From Atopsyche davidsoni (lineage: Eukaryota > Arthropoda > Insecta > Trichoptera > Hydrobiosidae), in NCBI GenBank assembly GCA_022113835.1, contig JAILWY010000015.1, positions 1,240,001-1,304,000 on the forward strand: DNA of 64,000 bases, given 5' to 3'. The notes under the pieces are model-generated. The model was not told where the DNA came from. It saw only the letters and a list, made by a program, of their open reading frames with translations, and made no database searches. The position numbers and the translations under genes are program-made. Positions 22,810 to 35,700 of the stretch are shown piece after piece. Numbering within the stretch: the stretch's first letter is position 1; each line of letters starts with the position of its first letter.

Positions 22810-22895
22810 GCGTGGATCGAACCGAAGACCTCTCGATTAATATTTTCATTTAGAACTTCTATTTCTAGCAAGGCACTATTTGTTATCTAGAAGGC
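22810..22895 (-). repeat. weak tRNA-like SINE relic
   Basis: Box B GGTTCGATCCACG is clear on the minus strand (22823-22811). The box A region is poor. It adjoins a GC island at 22890-23070. Confidence 0.3.
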
Positions 22896-23854
22896 CTGAA
22901 TCCCTCCACATTATCCGTATTTCTTGGAGCTTTGTCGGTTGACGCGGATTATGGCGGATGCTGAGACCAATTAAAACGCGGCTTTGTCCGGAACCGATGA
23001 TACCCGAACGACATTCGGAGGATTCCGACTGACAGTATTATGCAATAATAGTCGTGCATAATTCCGGATACATATAGAGTGACGGGCTCTTGTATATAAA
23101 ATAATAAATGTTACCGGAAATACGTTTAAATATTACCATGAAAGGTGCCATTAAACTGCATGTACGATATTATATGATTTTATTTTTATGTGATATAAAA
23201 AACATAAAGGTAAAGCTGTTTTGTAAAAGTTCCAAGAAATATTATAAACAAACATGCGGACAGCTCGCTGGGGGTTGGGGGAGGGGAAGGCTTGCAAAAA
23301 TCAAAAACAAAATCAGAAAGCCTTCCTTGAGTTGAAAAGAAAGCATACTGAGCATTTTTAATATTGCAGCCGTCCCGTGAAGTCGAATGAAAGTTTTGCA
23401 TAGATTGTGTGACTTGAAAGAAAACATGAAGTACTGCTCATAAAAAAATTATTAAAATTATTGCAAGCAGAATACATAATAAATACCATAAAAAAAAACT
23501 GAGAATTATTTAATTTATTTTGGATTATGTTTTGTTGCAAGTAATTGTAACAATATTCTTTAACATGCAGTAAATAAAATTAATCTAATTGAGATTTTAA
23601 GAAGAATTAATTAATTAGTCATTTGATAGTCATAATATATACTCTTTCTATCTCTCACACACACTCAGACTCCATTGAATTCAATGAAAGAGATCATTGA
23701 TATCAATAAAATTAATGAATTTTTGTTCTGAAAAATGCTATTTTCGAAAATAGTTTGAAAATAGATTTAAACGACCAGAAACTATGATTTAATATTTTTT
23801 TAATGATAAAAGTAACTTTGTATTCTGTCTTCACTTTGAGTTTTTTATATTTTT

Positions 23855-23900
23855 TGCATGACTGGTTTCGACCAAATAGACTAGGTCATCATCAGATGCA
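23855..23900 (-). ncRNA. type I hammerhead ribozyme, complete fold
   Basis: Read on the minus strand the parts are: stem I TGCAT; core CTGATGA; T plus stem II GACC ... GGTC; GAAA; a short C-CA-G stem III; the cleavage triplet GTC; and stem I' ATGCA. Stem I pairs perfectly over 5 bp and stem II over 4 bp. Every conserved core base is present. Self-cleavage would fall between 23860 and 23859. Minimal stem III hammerheads of this kind are known from Penelope-like retroelements. The downstream tail is shared with the 41.5-kb copy. Confidence 0.75.
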
Positions 23901-23904
23901 TAGC

Positions 23905-25085
23905 TAAACTCAGTTTAGCTTAGTTAATAATGGATCTTCACCGATCAAATGCGTTGTCTCTCAACAAGAATAATATTTTTATACATTTTGGTTAAAATTT
24001 TATATGTTTAATACAATTCATAAATGTACCCATATCTCTTTTAAAAATCCTATTATACTTACAAAGGTAGTGAAACCCCAAAAGCCAATATATTCCAGTC
24101 TGCGCCATACGTGCATATTTCTACCTCAACATTCATCACGCCCCACGAATTCGAAAGGGAGATTTATACTAGTCCGTCCATACATATATTCCCTGGAGTT
24201 TTTCAACCCCTATCACCGTGTGAACCAATCAGCTGCATCCCTTATTAGAGATATCTCACCCCGCTCCCCGTTTCCGGCTTAGCGTTTCCCTTAACTTTTA
24301 AATTAGAAATCACCCTTTAACTTTACTACCTATGTGCTTGGTTTTATTTATATTATAAATACATACTTAAATATTCATTTAGTTATTTGAAATTCTGAAA
24401 TGATCGTAATAAAGGTTATAAATTGTGCTCTCGTTCTATTTGATTATTTTCCTCGAGTTGTTTTAATTGTAAAAGCAATTTAGTTTAATGAAATACTTTA
24501 AGTGTGTTTTATCTTAAGGTTATTGTGTTTCAGAAATTTTTAGTTATTAAATTTGTACAAAATAAATAAATATTAACATTTTTATCCTAAAATGTTTGAA
24601 CTTATAACTCGTGTTTTATCAATATTCAATAAATATAAGATATTTGTATTTTATTAAGTATTAAATGATACTTCTTCAAATTTATTATTTACAGCAAGTA
24701 ATTTCAGTAAAAGCATTAGTTGGTATCGATAAATATACTTATGTTGGTGTGTATATATTAAAAAGATGGTGTATTGTAATTTTGTTGGTTTCAAATTATC
24801 TGACTTTAAGTTTTTACCTTTTGAAGAATACTTTTGAAACGAAATATATTCACGACAACAGAAGTTGATGTAAACTTATTTTATGTACATGTATATATAT
24901 ATATTTTTCTTTTTCTACTATATAATAAAAAAACATGTATCTAAAAAAGTTTTCACAAAATTAAAAATTATAACAAAATCAAAAAACTATACCTTTTACG
25001 ATTTATGCGATGAAATTTTCAAATTTCCAAATAATAGTTGGACCTTTTAAAGAGTGATTAATGACACTTAACATTTTTTATACAG
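23905..25085. other. AT-rich intergenic DNA with duplicated island, copy 2
   Basis: The second copy of the island at 19.1 kb lies at 24128-24250 (GTGAACCAATCAGCTGCATC). The rest is A/T-rich with no supported gene. Confidence 0.45.
24128..24250 (+). repeat. duplicated island, copy 2
   Basis: It shares CATTCATCAC, GAGATTTAT and GAACCAATCAGCTGC with 19095-19210 in the same order. It carries about 10-20 bp of extra sequence in the middle. Confidence 0.5.
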
Positions 25086-25211
25086 CAGATTATATTGGAA
25101 ATTGGAAAAGATTTCATCAAAACCCAAAGTCAAGCGAAACTCTTACGACCACAAGAGGTCCAATTATTCATACTTCAAATGTCTCGCCGGCAAAACTGAA
25201 ATATTGCAAAG
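25086..25211 (+). other. exon-like stretch, 126 bp
   Basis: A good acceptor (TTTTTTATACAG) is followed by 126 bp and a good donor (AAAG|GTCAGT). Two of the three frames are open throughout, giving for example HQNPKSSETLTTTRGPI or KPKVKRNSYDHKRSNYSYFK. The frame cannot be chosen from codon bias, and no family is recognised. It could be an internal exon of a gene with very long introns, or chance. Confidence 0.25.
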
Positions 25212-25429
25212 GTCAGTTACTATTTTTAACGATAATTTATTACCCATTAAAAAATACTTATTAAATACGTTTTTAAAATTGCGTACCGATATAAGTTTAA
25301 ATTCAATTCCAACTTTTTCTATAAATGATGGACAAGCAAGTATTAATAAATAGTTAGAATGATGCAGAAGTGATTAAATTGGATACAGCGCTAGGCTGAA
25401 AATAGTTGTCGTTTAATATTTAAATCTTC

Positions 25430-26305
25430 TTCTTTAGGTGCCTATCCTCAGAAGGGACTAAGGAATGCCTTACTTATTCTTGACCCATTATGGTTTGGCT
25501 GTATTTCCGACTTTAAGACACTTACGCGAATTCCGCATCCATGATATTTTTTTTCTTCAAATTTCTCTTTTTCCTTTGATTTTCCCTGGTACTTTTTTGC
25601 TTGCATTGACCACACTGCACTGCTATGTAGGTCTGAGATGTAGACAGCTTCGCTGGAGAGGGATGAACATATTCATCCCTGATGTAAACGCCGCCCCTAC
25701 AAGAGTGACATGAGGCTCTCGTGTCAGGCAACACCTCTCAAGCTGCACACTGAATACTGCAGTGGATTATGCAATCAAAACCACTTTAACCTTATTTTTT
25801 AAAACCAACAAATATAAACTAAAAATTTTACTATTAAATATAAGCCAATACATTTTTTTTTTCATGTAATATACGACAACTCATTCAGAATCTTTTGCTT
25901 TTCACATGAGACAAAAAAAAACACAGTTATAAGATTCAGACCCAAATATCTGTGCTATTGCTGCTCGACGTCGTAATCTTTTCAGTTAATGCGGCTTTGT
26001 AACAGATCGAGAATAAAATATTTATATGGAAGTGAATAATTTATTTAAGTATTGAGTTACAAAAAATCTCGAAGGTTTTTCTCGTTGTTTCATTTATGAA
26101 TCAATTATCTTATAAGTAATATTGTATACAAAATAAACAAGTAAAAATATTTTTTTTTATTATTAAAATTTCGCGTTTCTACTAAACAATAAGGTTAATT
26201 AAAAAATATATCAACAGATAAATTGTCGTTTATTTGTAATGAATAAGTAATAAATACTTTCTTTGACGTAAATAATATAAAATGAGGAAACAAACGACAT
26301 TAGTT
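25430..26305. other. moderate-GC stretch then AT-rich DNA
   Basis: The stretch 25430-25770 has balanced composition and short frames on both strands (for example around GCTTCGCTGGAGAGGGATG), none convincing as an exon. The rest to 26305 is A/T-rich with nothing recognised. Confidence 0.35.
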
Positions 26306-26428
26306 TACAAAATACCATGCGCAATTACCCCGGTCTTCCGATACCCGGCATTCCTCTACGCAAAGTTTTCTCACCCCACTCTCCCCCATATTAGGTCAAT
26401 ACTTGTATGCTTTAATGTTAATATGAGG
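26306..26428 (-). repeat. inverted dispersed repeat, copy A
   Basis: Its reverse complement matches 30366-30470. The 68-bp core around GGGGGAGAGTGG and CATATTAACATT agrees at roughly 85% of positions, followed by a shared GCAATTGCGCATG-like end after an indel of about 20 bp. The nature of the unit is unknown. Confidence 0.5.
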
Positions 26429-29400
26429 TAAAGCTATTGGAAAAATATTACACTGAGAAAACCTTCAGGCATATTATTATAGCAATATGAGCTCTAGTGA
26501 ATGATAAAAAAATGATTTAATTTAAAACACAGTTGATTTTGCTGTTATTGAGTTTTCGTTACTCCGATTGTTGATTAACGCACTGAGACACAAATTTTTA
26601 CCATGTAGTACAATCTATCATTTGGACATGCCTGATCGTTTCAAAAGTGAATATATCACTTAAATTATCGAGAGATCAATCGAAACACCTGTAATAAATA
26701 TTGTATAAACATACAGCTTTTCGAGAAGACTGTCATATTTCACTCTTCGCGGCAACTTTACTCCAATAGCCGAACGGTTCGCATGATTTACTCGGAAAGC
26801 TTAATGCACGGCTTGAATAATTGTACCGAGCTGCACCGCAACATGTGCTCTGGTCGGGTAATGATTGCCGCCACACGTGGACCAGCCCCTTAATTAATGG
26901 GCCACAGGTACTGCAGGCATCCCGTGCAGGTGACAAATGTGTGCAATAGAATGCATTATTAACACGGACTCCAAACGCTTGTCCATAGAATATATTTTGT
27001 TTATGAGCGATAAACACTCAAATACAGAAATCTTGATAAACATTAATATAAGATATTATAAAATCGATAATACCGTATAATAGGCTTTATTTGAAGAATT
27101 TAGAATTCACTAATTCGACACGCTTTATTGGTAATTCAATAAATGATTCAAGTCTTGTAATGATCCTGTTATTTCAATAATAATTTAATAAATGAACAAA
27201 CAAGGCTTTGAAATTAAACTTTCAATTATCCCTTAAGTCTCTTTTCAATACGAAAATGATTTCATAAACTTTTTTTACAATAATTTTTATTCATGAATCT
27301 GAAGAAAATTGATTATAACCCTATGGAAAAATAAAAGCTTTTAGATACTTTGTTAAAATTATACAAACAACGTTCGATTATTTATTGAAAATATTAAAAC
27401 GGCTTTGATTGTGATGATGTAAATTAGATTTAATCATTATTTGGGATTGTTAGCTTTATTACGTCATTAAATGTTAACAGTATAATAAGGAATATCTGGA
27501 GATGGGCTGACAGCCTCTCCTCGTTTCCTTCTTAATATTCTCCGGAGATTACTTGCTGGATGAAGTTACAGAACGTGTGGCAAGCCGCAGTTAATTCAGA
27601 ATCGATTTGCGGGTTTTGCTTCAGGAAATGAATCGGGAATCAGTCAGAACACGAACCACTGAACAGTCAATCAAATCAAGCAACAGATTATTGGCTAATA
27701 AAAAAATATCATGAAAACAATAATTGAATTAAACGATTTCAGCGAATTATTTTTATTTGCTGAACATATATTTTCTACAAACACATAGATTAATTCTTTT
27801 AAAGATAAAATGATTGATTTACAAATAAAACAATATTTTTTTAAATTTTAAGTCACAAGTGGTATTCAATCTCTTACCTTCGACGAAATCCTCACAATAA
27901 CTTTGTAACTTGGCAAATTTTACACGTAAACGTAAAACTAATATTACTTGTAGCTAAATAAATATTATCTTTGAATGAACCTTGAATTCTGATTTAAAAA
28001 TATATAAAGTGATATTCACTACACATTGAGAGGTATTAAGCATTTCTAAAAATCTTAATAACCTCACGTTTCACCAAATTAAACGCTTATATTTTCGTTT
28101 GAACATTATTTCTTCCTATCACGATGTTTTCAAGTACTCACTAAAATAATTATACCTCAAAAAACAAAATTACAGATAACACCCAAGTATTTTCATACAC
28201 CGTTTGAATCGCATATGCAGAGTCGTTATTGACCAATGTGTAAGATAAGTATTTTGGTAAACGTCCCAACAGCTATATGGACAGTAATTAAGGGTAAAAA
28301 CAACCCATAAGCACTTTTTTATGCACGTTGTCTGCATTACAAACAAAGATTTGGCAACCCTCGTAACTCAGCTAATGAAAGAATAAGGGTAATCGTAAGG
28401 TTTAGACTTGAAAATATTATATTTAATAGTTGTGTCCAACATTTTTTTTCACCCTTCGCTTCATATTTCAAGTCAAACTTCATAAATCCAAAAAATCTAA
28501 GCCAATCTCAATGTGGTTCGAACTTGTAATATGTTAAAACTGTATGCTTTTTTCATTAATAACCTGATTGATATTTTCCACTTTGGACTAGCTTAAAATT
28601 TATCACTTCTTACTTAAAAAATAAATATGTCAAGAAAGAGCTCATAGACTAAATTATCGTATAAAATATTTTCAATTTTCTAAGATTTACTTGATATAAG
28701 ATCAATAATTAATAAAGACATTCATCTGGCCAATAATTTTAAATATTATATTTCATGATGTTTATACTTATTCGAGAACAATTAAATCGATAAGAGATAA
28801 TTATTCCAATTTTACTAAAATATTGTATATTTACAGAATGGTTATAGAAACAAAGAGCGTAAGCAAATTATCCTGAGAAGGCGTCAAAAGTTTATTAAAA
28901 TCTGTCGAAAGACGATTGCACGCTCAAATACAAAATTACCGAACCGATTGAAGCCATTGGAAGCAATCGGAAGTGATCGTAACTTTTCGGAGAATCCTTT
29001 CAATTATTTTATCCACTATGATTCGATCGTAAAATGTTCATTAAAAGTTAATACTGAAAAGTATGAAGCAATAAAAGTCTCAATGATATTAAACATTTCG
29101 CAATCTACAATTTTTTATTAGATATTAAAAAATATTGCTTTTGATAGTAGTGTCTATAAAAATCCACTTCTGTTTTTTTTTACCTTACTGGTAAAAAAAG
29201 TTTTTTTTTGTTCTTAAAACGTTGAGTTTAAACAATATAGAATCAATATAAAATGACGCATTTTACCCACCTAACAAAATTTAAGCTACACCCTCTGAAT
29301 ATCTTAGCCTGAAACCGTTATCTTGCCTTTCCTGTATTTTTTTTGTGTTGATATATTACTGTTTACAACAGCAAAAATTGAAACTGATTATAAGTGTACA

Positions 29401-30365
29401 ATAGGAAAAAAAATACTGTACAAGAACTATTCTCTTAAATGACTTGCTAAGCTGTAGAATTGAGATATTTCAAGTCATCACTTAGATGTTTCAGCTTTTT
29501 AACCTTACCAGACTGCGCTGGCTAGAACCTTCATATCAATACACCCTCACTCGATGCCCCATAAGGCCTGAAACTTTCAGCAACAAACTGCGTCTCCATT
29601 CCGGAACTTATCTTTGGCCCAGTTACACTCTGGGAAGGCTGTAATGTGCGGTGGTAGTGTTTACCCAGGAGTTGTATTCTTTAGCACTTTTGGTAACTGT
29701 TACAATGTAGCTGTTACTGCTACCTTAATTCGTTTTTACTGCACTGTTGCTGACTTTTTAAAATCTATGAACGCATAAAAAAATTACCATTTCAAAATCT
29801 TTCATAATAATTAATATTATTATTACATTACTAAACAATGTGTTGCATTATTTAACCATTTAATTGCTGATCCGCTCATAGTCAAAACCTCACCACGCTA
29901 TTCAATATGAAATCGTCTATTGAATGACTAAGTTTTAAAATTGTTGATAATTAATTTGGAGTATTTCATTGTTTCAATATAAAATAAATTGATTGGTCGA
30001 TAAAACTTTAAAGAAAATCGTTTACTTGGCAGATTCTGGAGGCCTTATCAATTAAAACAATGCAATCATTGCTGAAACAATAATTTAAATTAAGATATAC
30101 AATTTTCTTTTTCCTGTGAGTTATCCGATAAATTAAAAAGAAATAACATGGGTGCCCAGATTTTTTGCTTTGGATATTGATAAACATTGACATATCGTAT
30201 TTTCACTTTTATTCATTTTGATTGAAAATTGTTGAAAGCATCTGATAAATAAATCTCCCCTTTGATCCTATTTTTCGTCCATTGAATTGTTTTATGAAAA
30301 ACTCGTTTTATTAAAACAGCATACTTAAGGCTTCTCTTAGTATGATAATCTCTCCGATAGCGTCA
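26429..30365. other. AT-rich intergenic DNA with four islands
   Basis: No gene is found. Islands lie at 26735-26960, 27490-27650 (CTCCGGAGATTACTTGCTGG), 28845-29010 and 29500-29720. Frames in the islands are short, with stops on both strands. The remaining sequence is A/T-rich. Confidence 0.4.
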
Positions 30366-30470
30366 CCCCATATTAACATTAGTACACACGAGTATTGGCC
30401 TAATACGGGGGAGAGTGGAGAGGGAAAACTTTGAAAGACAAAGGCAATTGCGCATGTTATTCTGTATACA
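30366..30470 (+). repeat. inverted dispersed repeat, copy B
   Basis: This is the partner of 26306-26428 in opposite orientation, about 4 kb away. It contains CATATTAACATTAG, AATACGGGGGAGAGTGG and GCAATTGCGCATG. Confidence 0.5.
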
Positions 30471-30639
30471 AATGCCGTTTGATTCTCTTTTTTATATTAT
30501 TCACGACAAAAAAAACATTGATAATTTTTCCATTAGTGACAGAAAATATTTACATGAAAAAATTCAGTTTTCAATATTTATTTAGGGATTTAAAACAATT
30601 AATGGAACTGGTATTTATTTTGTAATACTCCATTTTATT

Positions 30640-31060
30640 ATAATAAAATAAAACCAAATGGTTTTGGAGACTACGTTAATTTCACTATTAGCGAGAGTTC
30701 TTTCGCCTTTCGATATTTTTAAAAATACACTGTGATTCTGCATTCAAACTAATTGCTTTCAGGTGGCGGCCAGGACAGCCAGGAATCATCACAAACTAGT
30801 TTATTTAAGTACTTAGTATTAAAATTATTGATGTAAATATCATTTTAATGGGGTTTCATAGCACCCAATAGAAGCATTTTTCCACATAAATTTGTAATGT
30901 AGTATAATCTATGACTCATTTATTTCTGTTGAATTTGTTATGTATAAGCTCACTTTTTTCTGTATAGACTCAGTCTTGAAGATGCCGTGTTCGGCGAAAG
31001 AGCTCTCGCTAATAGTGAAATCAACGTAGTCTCCAAAACCATTTGGTTTTATTTTATTAT
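30640..31060 (+). mobile_element. element with 68-bp terminal inverted repeats and hammerhead-like core
   Basis: The arms 30640-30707 and 30993-31060 are inverse complements with two mismatches over 68 bp. They read AAACCAAATGGTTTTGGAG, then ACTATTAGCGAGAG, then TTTCGCC at the inner end. Beside the right arm lies TTGAAGA-T-GCCG-TGTT-CGGC-GAAA, a hammerhead-like core with a perfect 4-bp stem II but T in place of the first core C. ATTTTATTAT occurs at 30632-30641 and 31051-31060 and may be the target duplication. The interior is non-coding. Confidence 0.65.
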
Positions 31061-32644
31061 GATTAAAAACAATGTACAAAAAGTAAAATATTATTATAAT
31101 TTAATGAACCTGAAAGTCAGGGTAGTTTGTGTAGTTTTTTTTTTTGTGTTGAATTAATGTATGTAATTTATCTAACACGATCTACATTTCGTATTTATAA
31201 ATTACGCTATACGATCTCCGGTAAGGTTGGGTAAGAATATTTCACCAAGCATTGTCCGTTCGGACAATTCCGGGTAAACTCAGCCACCGCCGTGTCATGT
31301 CAACTTACGTAATTTCCGGCTGCGAGGAGAGGGTCTGCAGACGAGGACCTGGCACTTCCGGCCTCTTCCGCTCAATTAAGTGACCGCGCCTTGGGACAAC
31401 AGCGAGATGTAACCGTACCCTAATGACTCCGGCTCTATCGTGTAATGCCTCTCGCGCATGTGTAAGTTCTGACTTAAGGGTCGCTTTGAATCTTCCCCAG
31501 CAAACTATCGGTAGTAAACACCAATTCCTTAACAATACCAAGCTATAAAATTGCGTATTTCTTTAAATTTAATCGTTTCTTACTCATAAGGTTAGAACGT
31601 TTTCTGATTGACCATAGAGTCTCAGGCTTTAATTAATTTGGGACAAAGATGACAGGGTCTTGATATGAAGTCACGTTTACGAAATACAAAAAAAAGCACC
31701 ATTACTGGAATCAAATAGCGAATCATTAAGAGCAAAAAGAAGCATAATACCCAAGAACGCGTTATTAATATATAATAGAATTGACCTCTCAAAACTAAGA
31801 CCTTTTATTTTTTTGTTATAAGCCGCCGAAAAATTTTGATTACTTATTACCAAAACGTTCAATTAGTTTTGAGTTTAATAAATATATTATTAATTCTTAA
31901 ATAATATAATTTGTACATATGCGAGTGTTTATTTACATACATTTATATATAAATATGTATGTAAGAAGTCCCTGGATATTTCGTCCTCAATTTCATCGTC
32001 CCTGACCGCGTATTTTATGATATTTTTTCTTGTAGGAAGTTATTTTAGTGCTTGACAAATAGATGGGAAATAACAGATAGTGTTTCCCGAATAGAAGAGT
32101 GACACAGACCAGCCTTACTCAAGTTATTATGAGCAAAAGTCGAATGCAAGAGGTATTTCAAAAGCAACATACTAGATAACCAATCGGGTATTCGTATTTG
32201 TGAATTCAATATGAAGTATTACATATTTAACCAGACTGTGTGTCTTTATTTCGTAAACCATTAGCTTTTATTTTGCTATATTAAAAATATGTAGTTCAAA
32301 ACAATTACACAATTGGATATTATTTTGAGCTGTTGAGACATTGACGTCATATGTCTTGAACTAACTAACTTTATCAATAAGTCTTAAAAAATTTTTTTAC
32401 AGTTTTTTTTAAATTTGAAACGCTTAAAAAAGCTCCAGTGGTTTATATTATTGGTCTCGTAAACTACCAGGTATTAGGCAAAAAAAATGATTTGTATTAA
32501 AAGTAGTTTAAAGCTATAAAGAAAACTTTAAGGGTTTTAAAAAAGTCAGTGCAAAAAGCAATGATAGCCAAAAATTTAAGATATCACATTTTATCTTTTT
32601 TAAAATCTCATTATTCTTCATGGGGTGCCTCTTCTCAGAGGAAA
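31061..32644. other. intergenic DNA with a prominent GC island
   Basis: The island at 31205-31510 is rich in CpG, with GCACTTCCGGCCTCTTCCG containing the Ets-type core (31354-31361). A 78-codon minus-strand frame crosses it but has no splice context or recognisable domain. The rest is A/T-rich with no gene. Confidence 0.4.
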
Positions 32645-32745
32645 TTAGTGACCATCTCACTGAGCATATACCCACGCTAAACCAGTGTTCATGGTTTTCT
32701 AAGGGGAAAATAGTGTAGTGGTTCCCCGGGTCCTTCTACACCATT
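32645..32745 (-). repeat. dispersed copy of the 300-837 repeat unit
   Basis: The segment reads CACTGAGCATATACCCACG, then AAACCAGTGTTCATGG, TTTTCTAAGGGGAAAATAGT and GGGTCCTTCTACACC. It is the reverse complement of one tandem unit near 490-590, with scattered substitutions. Confidence 0.6.
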
Positions 32746-35700
32746 ATTCTCATTATTCAATAGAGAAAAACAGCATGAAGAACATGGTAATATATTGTTC
32801 GTTCATGTTACACGGTATTAAATTATTTCAGGAGTAATAAGTTCATAATAACCTGACGAGCCAAAAGACGTCAAGTGCCTGAAACAAGTCAGAACAGCGA
32901 CAGCTAAAAGCCGAGAGCGGCCAGTATCTCAGATGTCTCTTTTTTAGTATCGCATTATTGAATAGAGAGAAAGTACTGCGCAAAAATGATTTTTCTTGAT
33001 TAACTATCCTGCTCGTGCTCTATGACAGTCCATTAAATAGATTCTCCGTTATTAATGAACTTTGGAAGAAGTTCGTATTGTGCTCGTACGTATCGACCCA
33101 GTTTCGATAAGTTCCCGCTATTTATTTATGGTTTTTGTTAGAAAAAGCGATGTGGTTTTGTGTAATTTAGCGCCAACCAAATGATAATTTATGAGAAAAA
33201 TAATCCAAATGGCTGGAATATTAGGATCATTTTTGTTTGTGGCCGCTTTCGCTTTTCTATGGTTTTACATAGCATGATATTTCAAGGTCTTTGCAGGCTG
33301 ACAGATCTTTTATAACAAGAATATCAATAGTTCGTAATTTCATACAATTTTTAACTCAATTCAATTGAAGCGGTGCATATTTGACCAATAATGGATTATA
33401 ATTTTAAATTATATCTTTTGTTTGATGGTGTATAACAAATAATACATTTTTTTCCAGGCATAGAATAACAGCAGGGTAACAGTTTATTTTTATTGTATGC
33501 ACAATAAATATCCTTGAGATAAGATATGCAGTTAGTCTTTGCATGGTTTAATCTATATTTGTTTTTTCGCTGTTGTTTTGTTTCATAACAGAACCTTTGA
33601 ACAATAACAAAAGTATGTGGAAAGCAACGATAACGCATGAGTATTACCAAGTAGATAAGACTCCAGTATTCATCTCCACCTAAGACAATATCAGCGTTTT
33701 GAACGTTTCGTTGCAAAATATATAAATAATTTATTCTAAATTTTTATCGAGATGTTATTATAGTAACAATTGTAAAAAAAAGGTACAAAATGAATGTACA
33801 TTCGTTTCATTGTATCTTAGAAATGTAAAAATAATTAAATTTCATTCTGAAACAGATTGACAACTCAATTCATAATAAGAAAGCTGCTCAAAAGCTCTTT
33901 CATACAAAATTAAGCATATTAAATTCAATATATGTATTCATCTTTTTTCTCCTACACGTAATTTCCAAAAAAAACCCATCCCTATATCTTAGCTTCTTAA
34001 AAGCTTCATAAAAATAAATACACAGTGACTCTAACCGTATTATACAAGACATTTATCAGAGCTTCTTATACAATGTAAGAGGGTCGTTTACATAATAGCT
34101 GTTAGAAAAATGATACATCTGCCCAAACAATAATAATATTTATTCGGCTCCTCCGCCCCAAAAAAGCTGCGATCCTACCCTGCAATAAATTTTCTATAAT
34201 CACAGACCGATATTTATTTATTAGGGGTCAGTGTGGATCAGTTAAATCAGCCAGAGGATTTCACGAAGTAAGCTCAGATTTTGTTCTTAAAAATGTTACA
34301 TGGCCTTAAAAAAATCTATTTTTATATCCCGAAGACTGTGTTTATTGAAAAAAAAATTGATTTCAATCTAAAAACGATAAAAGAGCTTTTATTTATGTGG
34401 ATACTAATATTTATGGAAAAAAATGTCATCAAGAGAGTTAAAACTCACTTGTGAATAAAATCTCATGAAAAAGTTATTTGAAAGACTAAAAAGTTCATAT
34501 AGTTTATAATAATATTCACATATTTTTTAAACTTTTGAGTAATATTTTATTTTAAAATAACATTTTTTAATGTTTATATAATTCAAAAATGTTAAATCTA
34601 TAAAAAAATATGTTTTTTTGTTGCAATTTGTAGAATAAAATATTTTATAGCTATGAACTACAGTATTTTTGAGTTATCGTACTATTTGTTCAACCGAAAG
34701 GAGTAGATTAACCATTAAATATGAGAAAAAAACAAGCGAAATCAATCGTTTTAGCATTCCCCATATTTAATATATATTTTTTTAATCAAACCTCTAAAAT
34801 AATGAAGTCACTGACTTAAAAGTATATTATTTCCAAGATAAATTAGGTGGCTTCAGTCTGAAACACGAAAACTGACGCATCTTAATTAATACTTCATTTT
34901 ACATGAAAACAAAATTCGCACGTATCCCCACATTATATTAATAGATTCACGAAGGCCTCACTTTCTACACGTGGTTCTCAGGTGAACTCATCAATCATCC
35001 CTTATCCTGCGTCGGATGGCGTGGGCCGAGAGGGTGGGAAAAAAGGCGAATCACCAAAGCCCACCCCCTCCCTCGATTTTCAATTTAATTACGATTCCGT
35101 CATTTCTGCGCAGGGTTTTTTTAACGTTTTACTAATTGAATGACATATCTTTTTTTCAACACAAAAAAAAGTATGCATTACTATAAGAAGTAAAAAAAAA
35201 ACAAAGTCATGTTTGTTTAAATAACATTACAAATAAATAAATGCGAAATTCACAAAAACGAATACACGAGAAAATGTTAAAAATAAAATTCTTTAATTTT
35301 TTAGAACACGCGAAAAAATACACTAATAATAATAATTTATTTTTTAATCTGTGTTTATTGAAAAATAGTACTATTTTATAACAATTTCATTGAAATTAAA
35401 TTTTACCGTTTTAATTTATTTTTTATTGCAGCCCTATGCAGCTTAGCATCATCTTTATTGAGGAGTCAATAGCTTAATCCATGTTATTAATGATATTGAT
35501 TGAGTAGAAAAAAGGCTTTCTGAAAAAAATGGAGTTTCGATAAAGAATTTTCTTTGAAAGTATTTACGGACGCGATAACGGTTGATTGATGTATTGAAAA
35601 TGCATTTTTTCACCATTTTTTCCCGTTGATAATGTCAATTTTAAATTGATTCATAATGAGTCGTGGTTATTTTCAATTTGGGAAACTTTTTATATAATTT

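Noticed and set aside
31305..31541. 78-codon minus-strand frame in a GC island
   Set aside because: High GC lowers stop frequency; no domain, and the opposite strand looks equally non-coding.
33396..33716. 106-codon minus-strand open frame with several Cys
   Set aside because: No domain, no codon bias and no flanking splice or promoter signals; frames of this length occur by chance in 64 kb.
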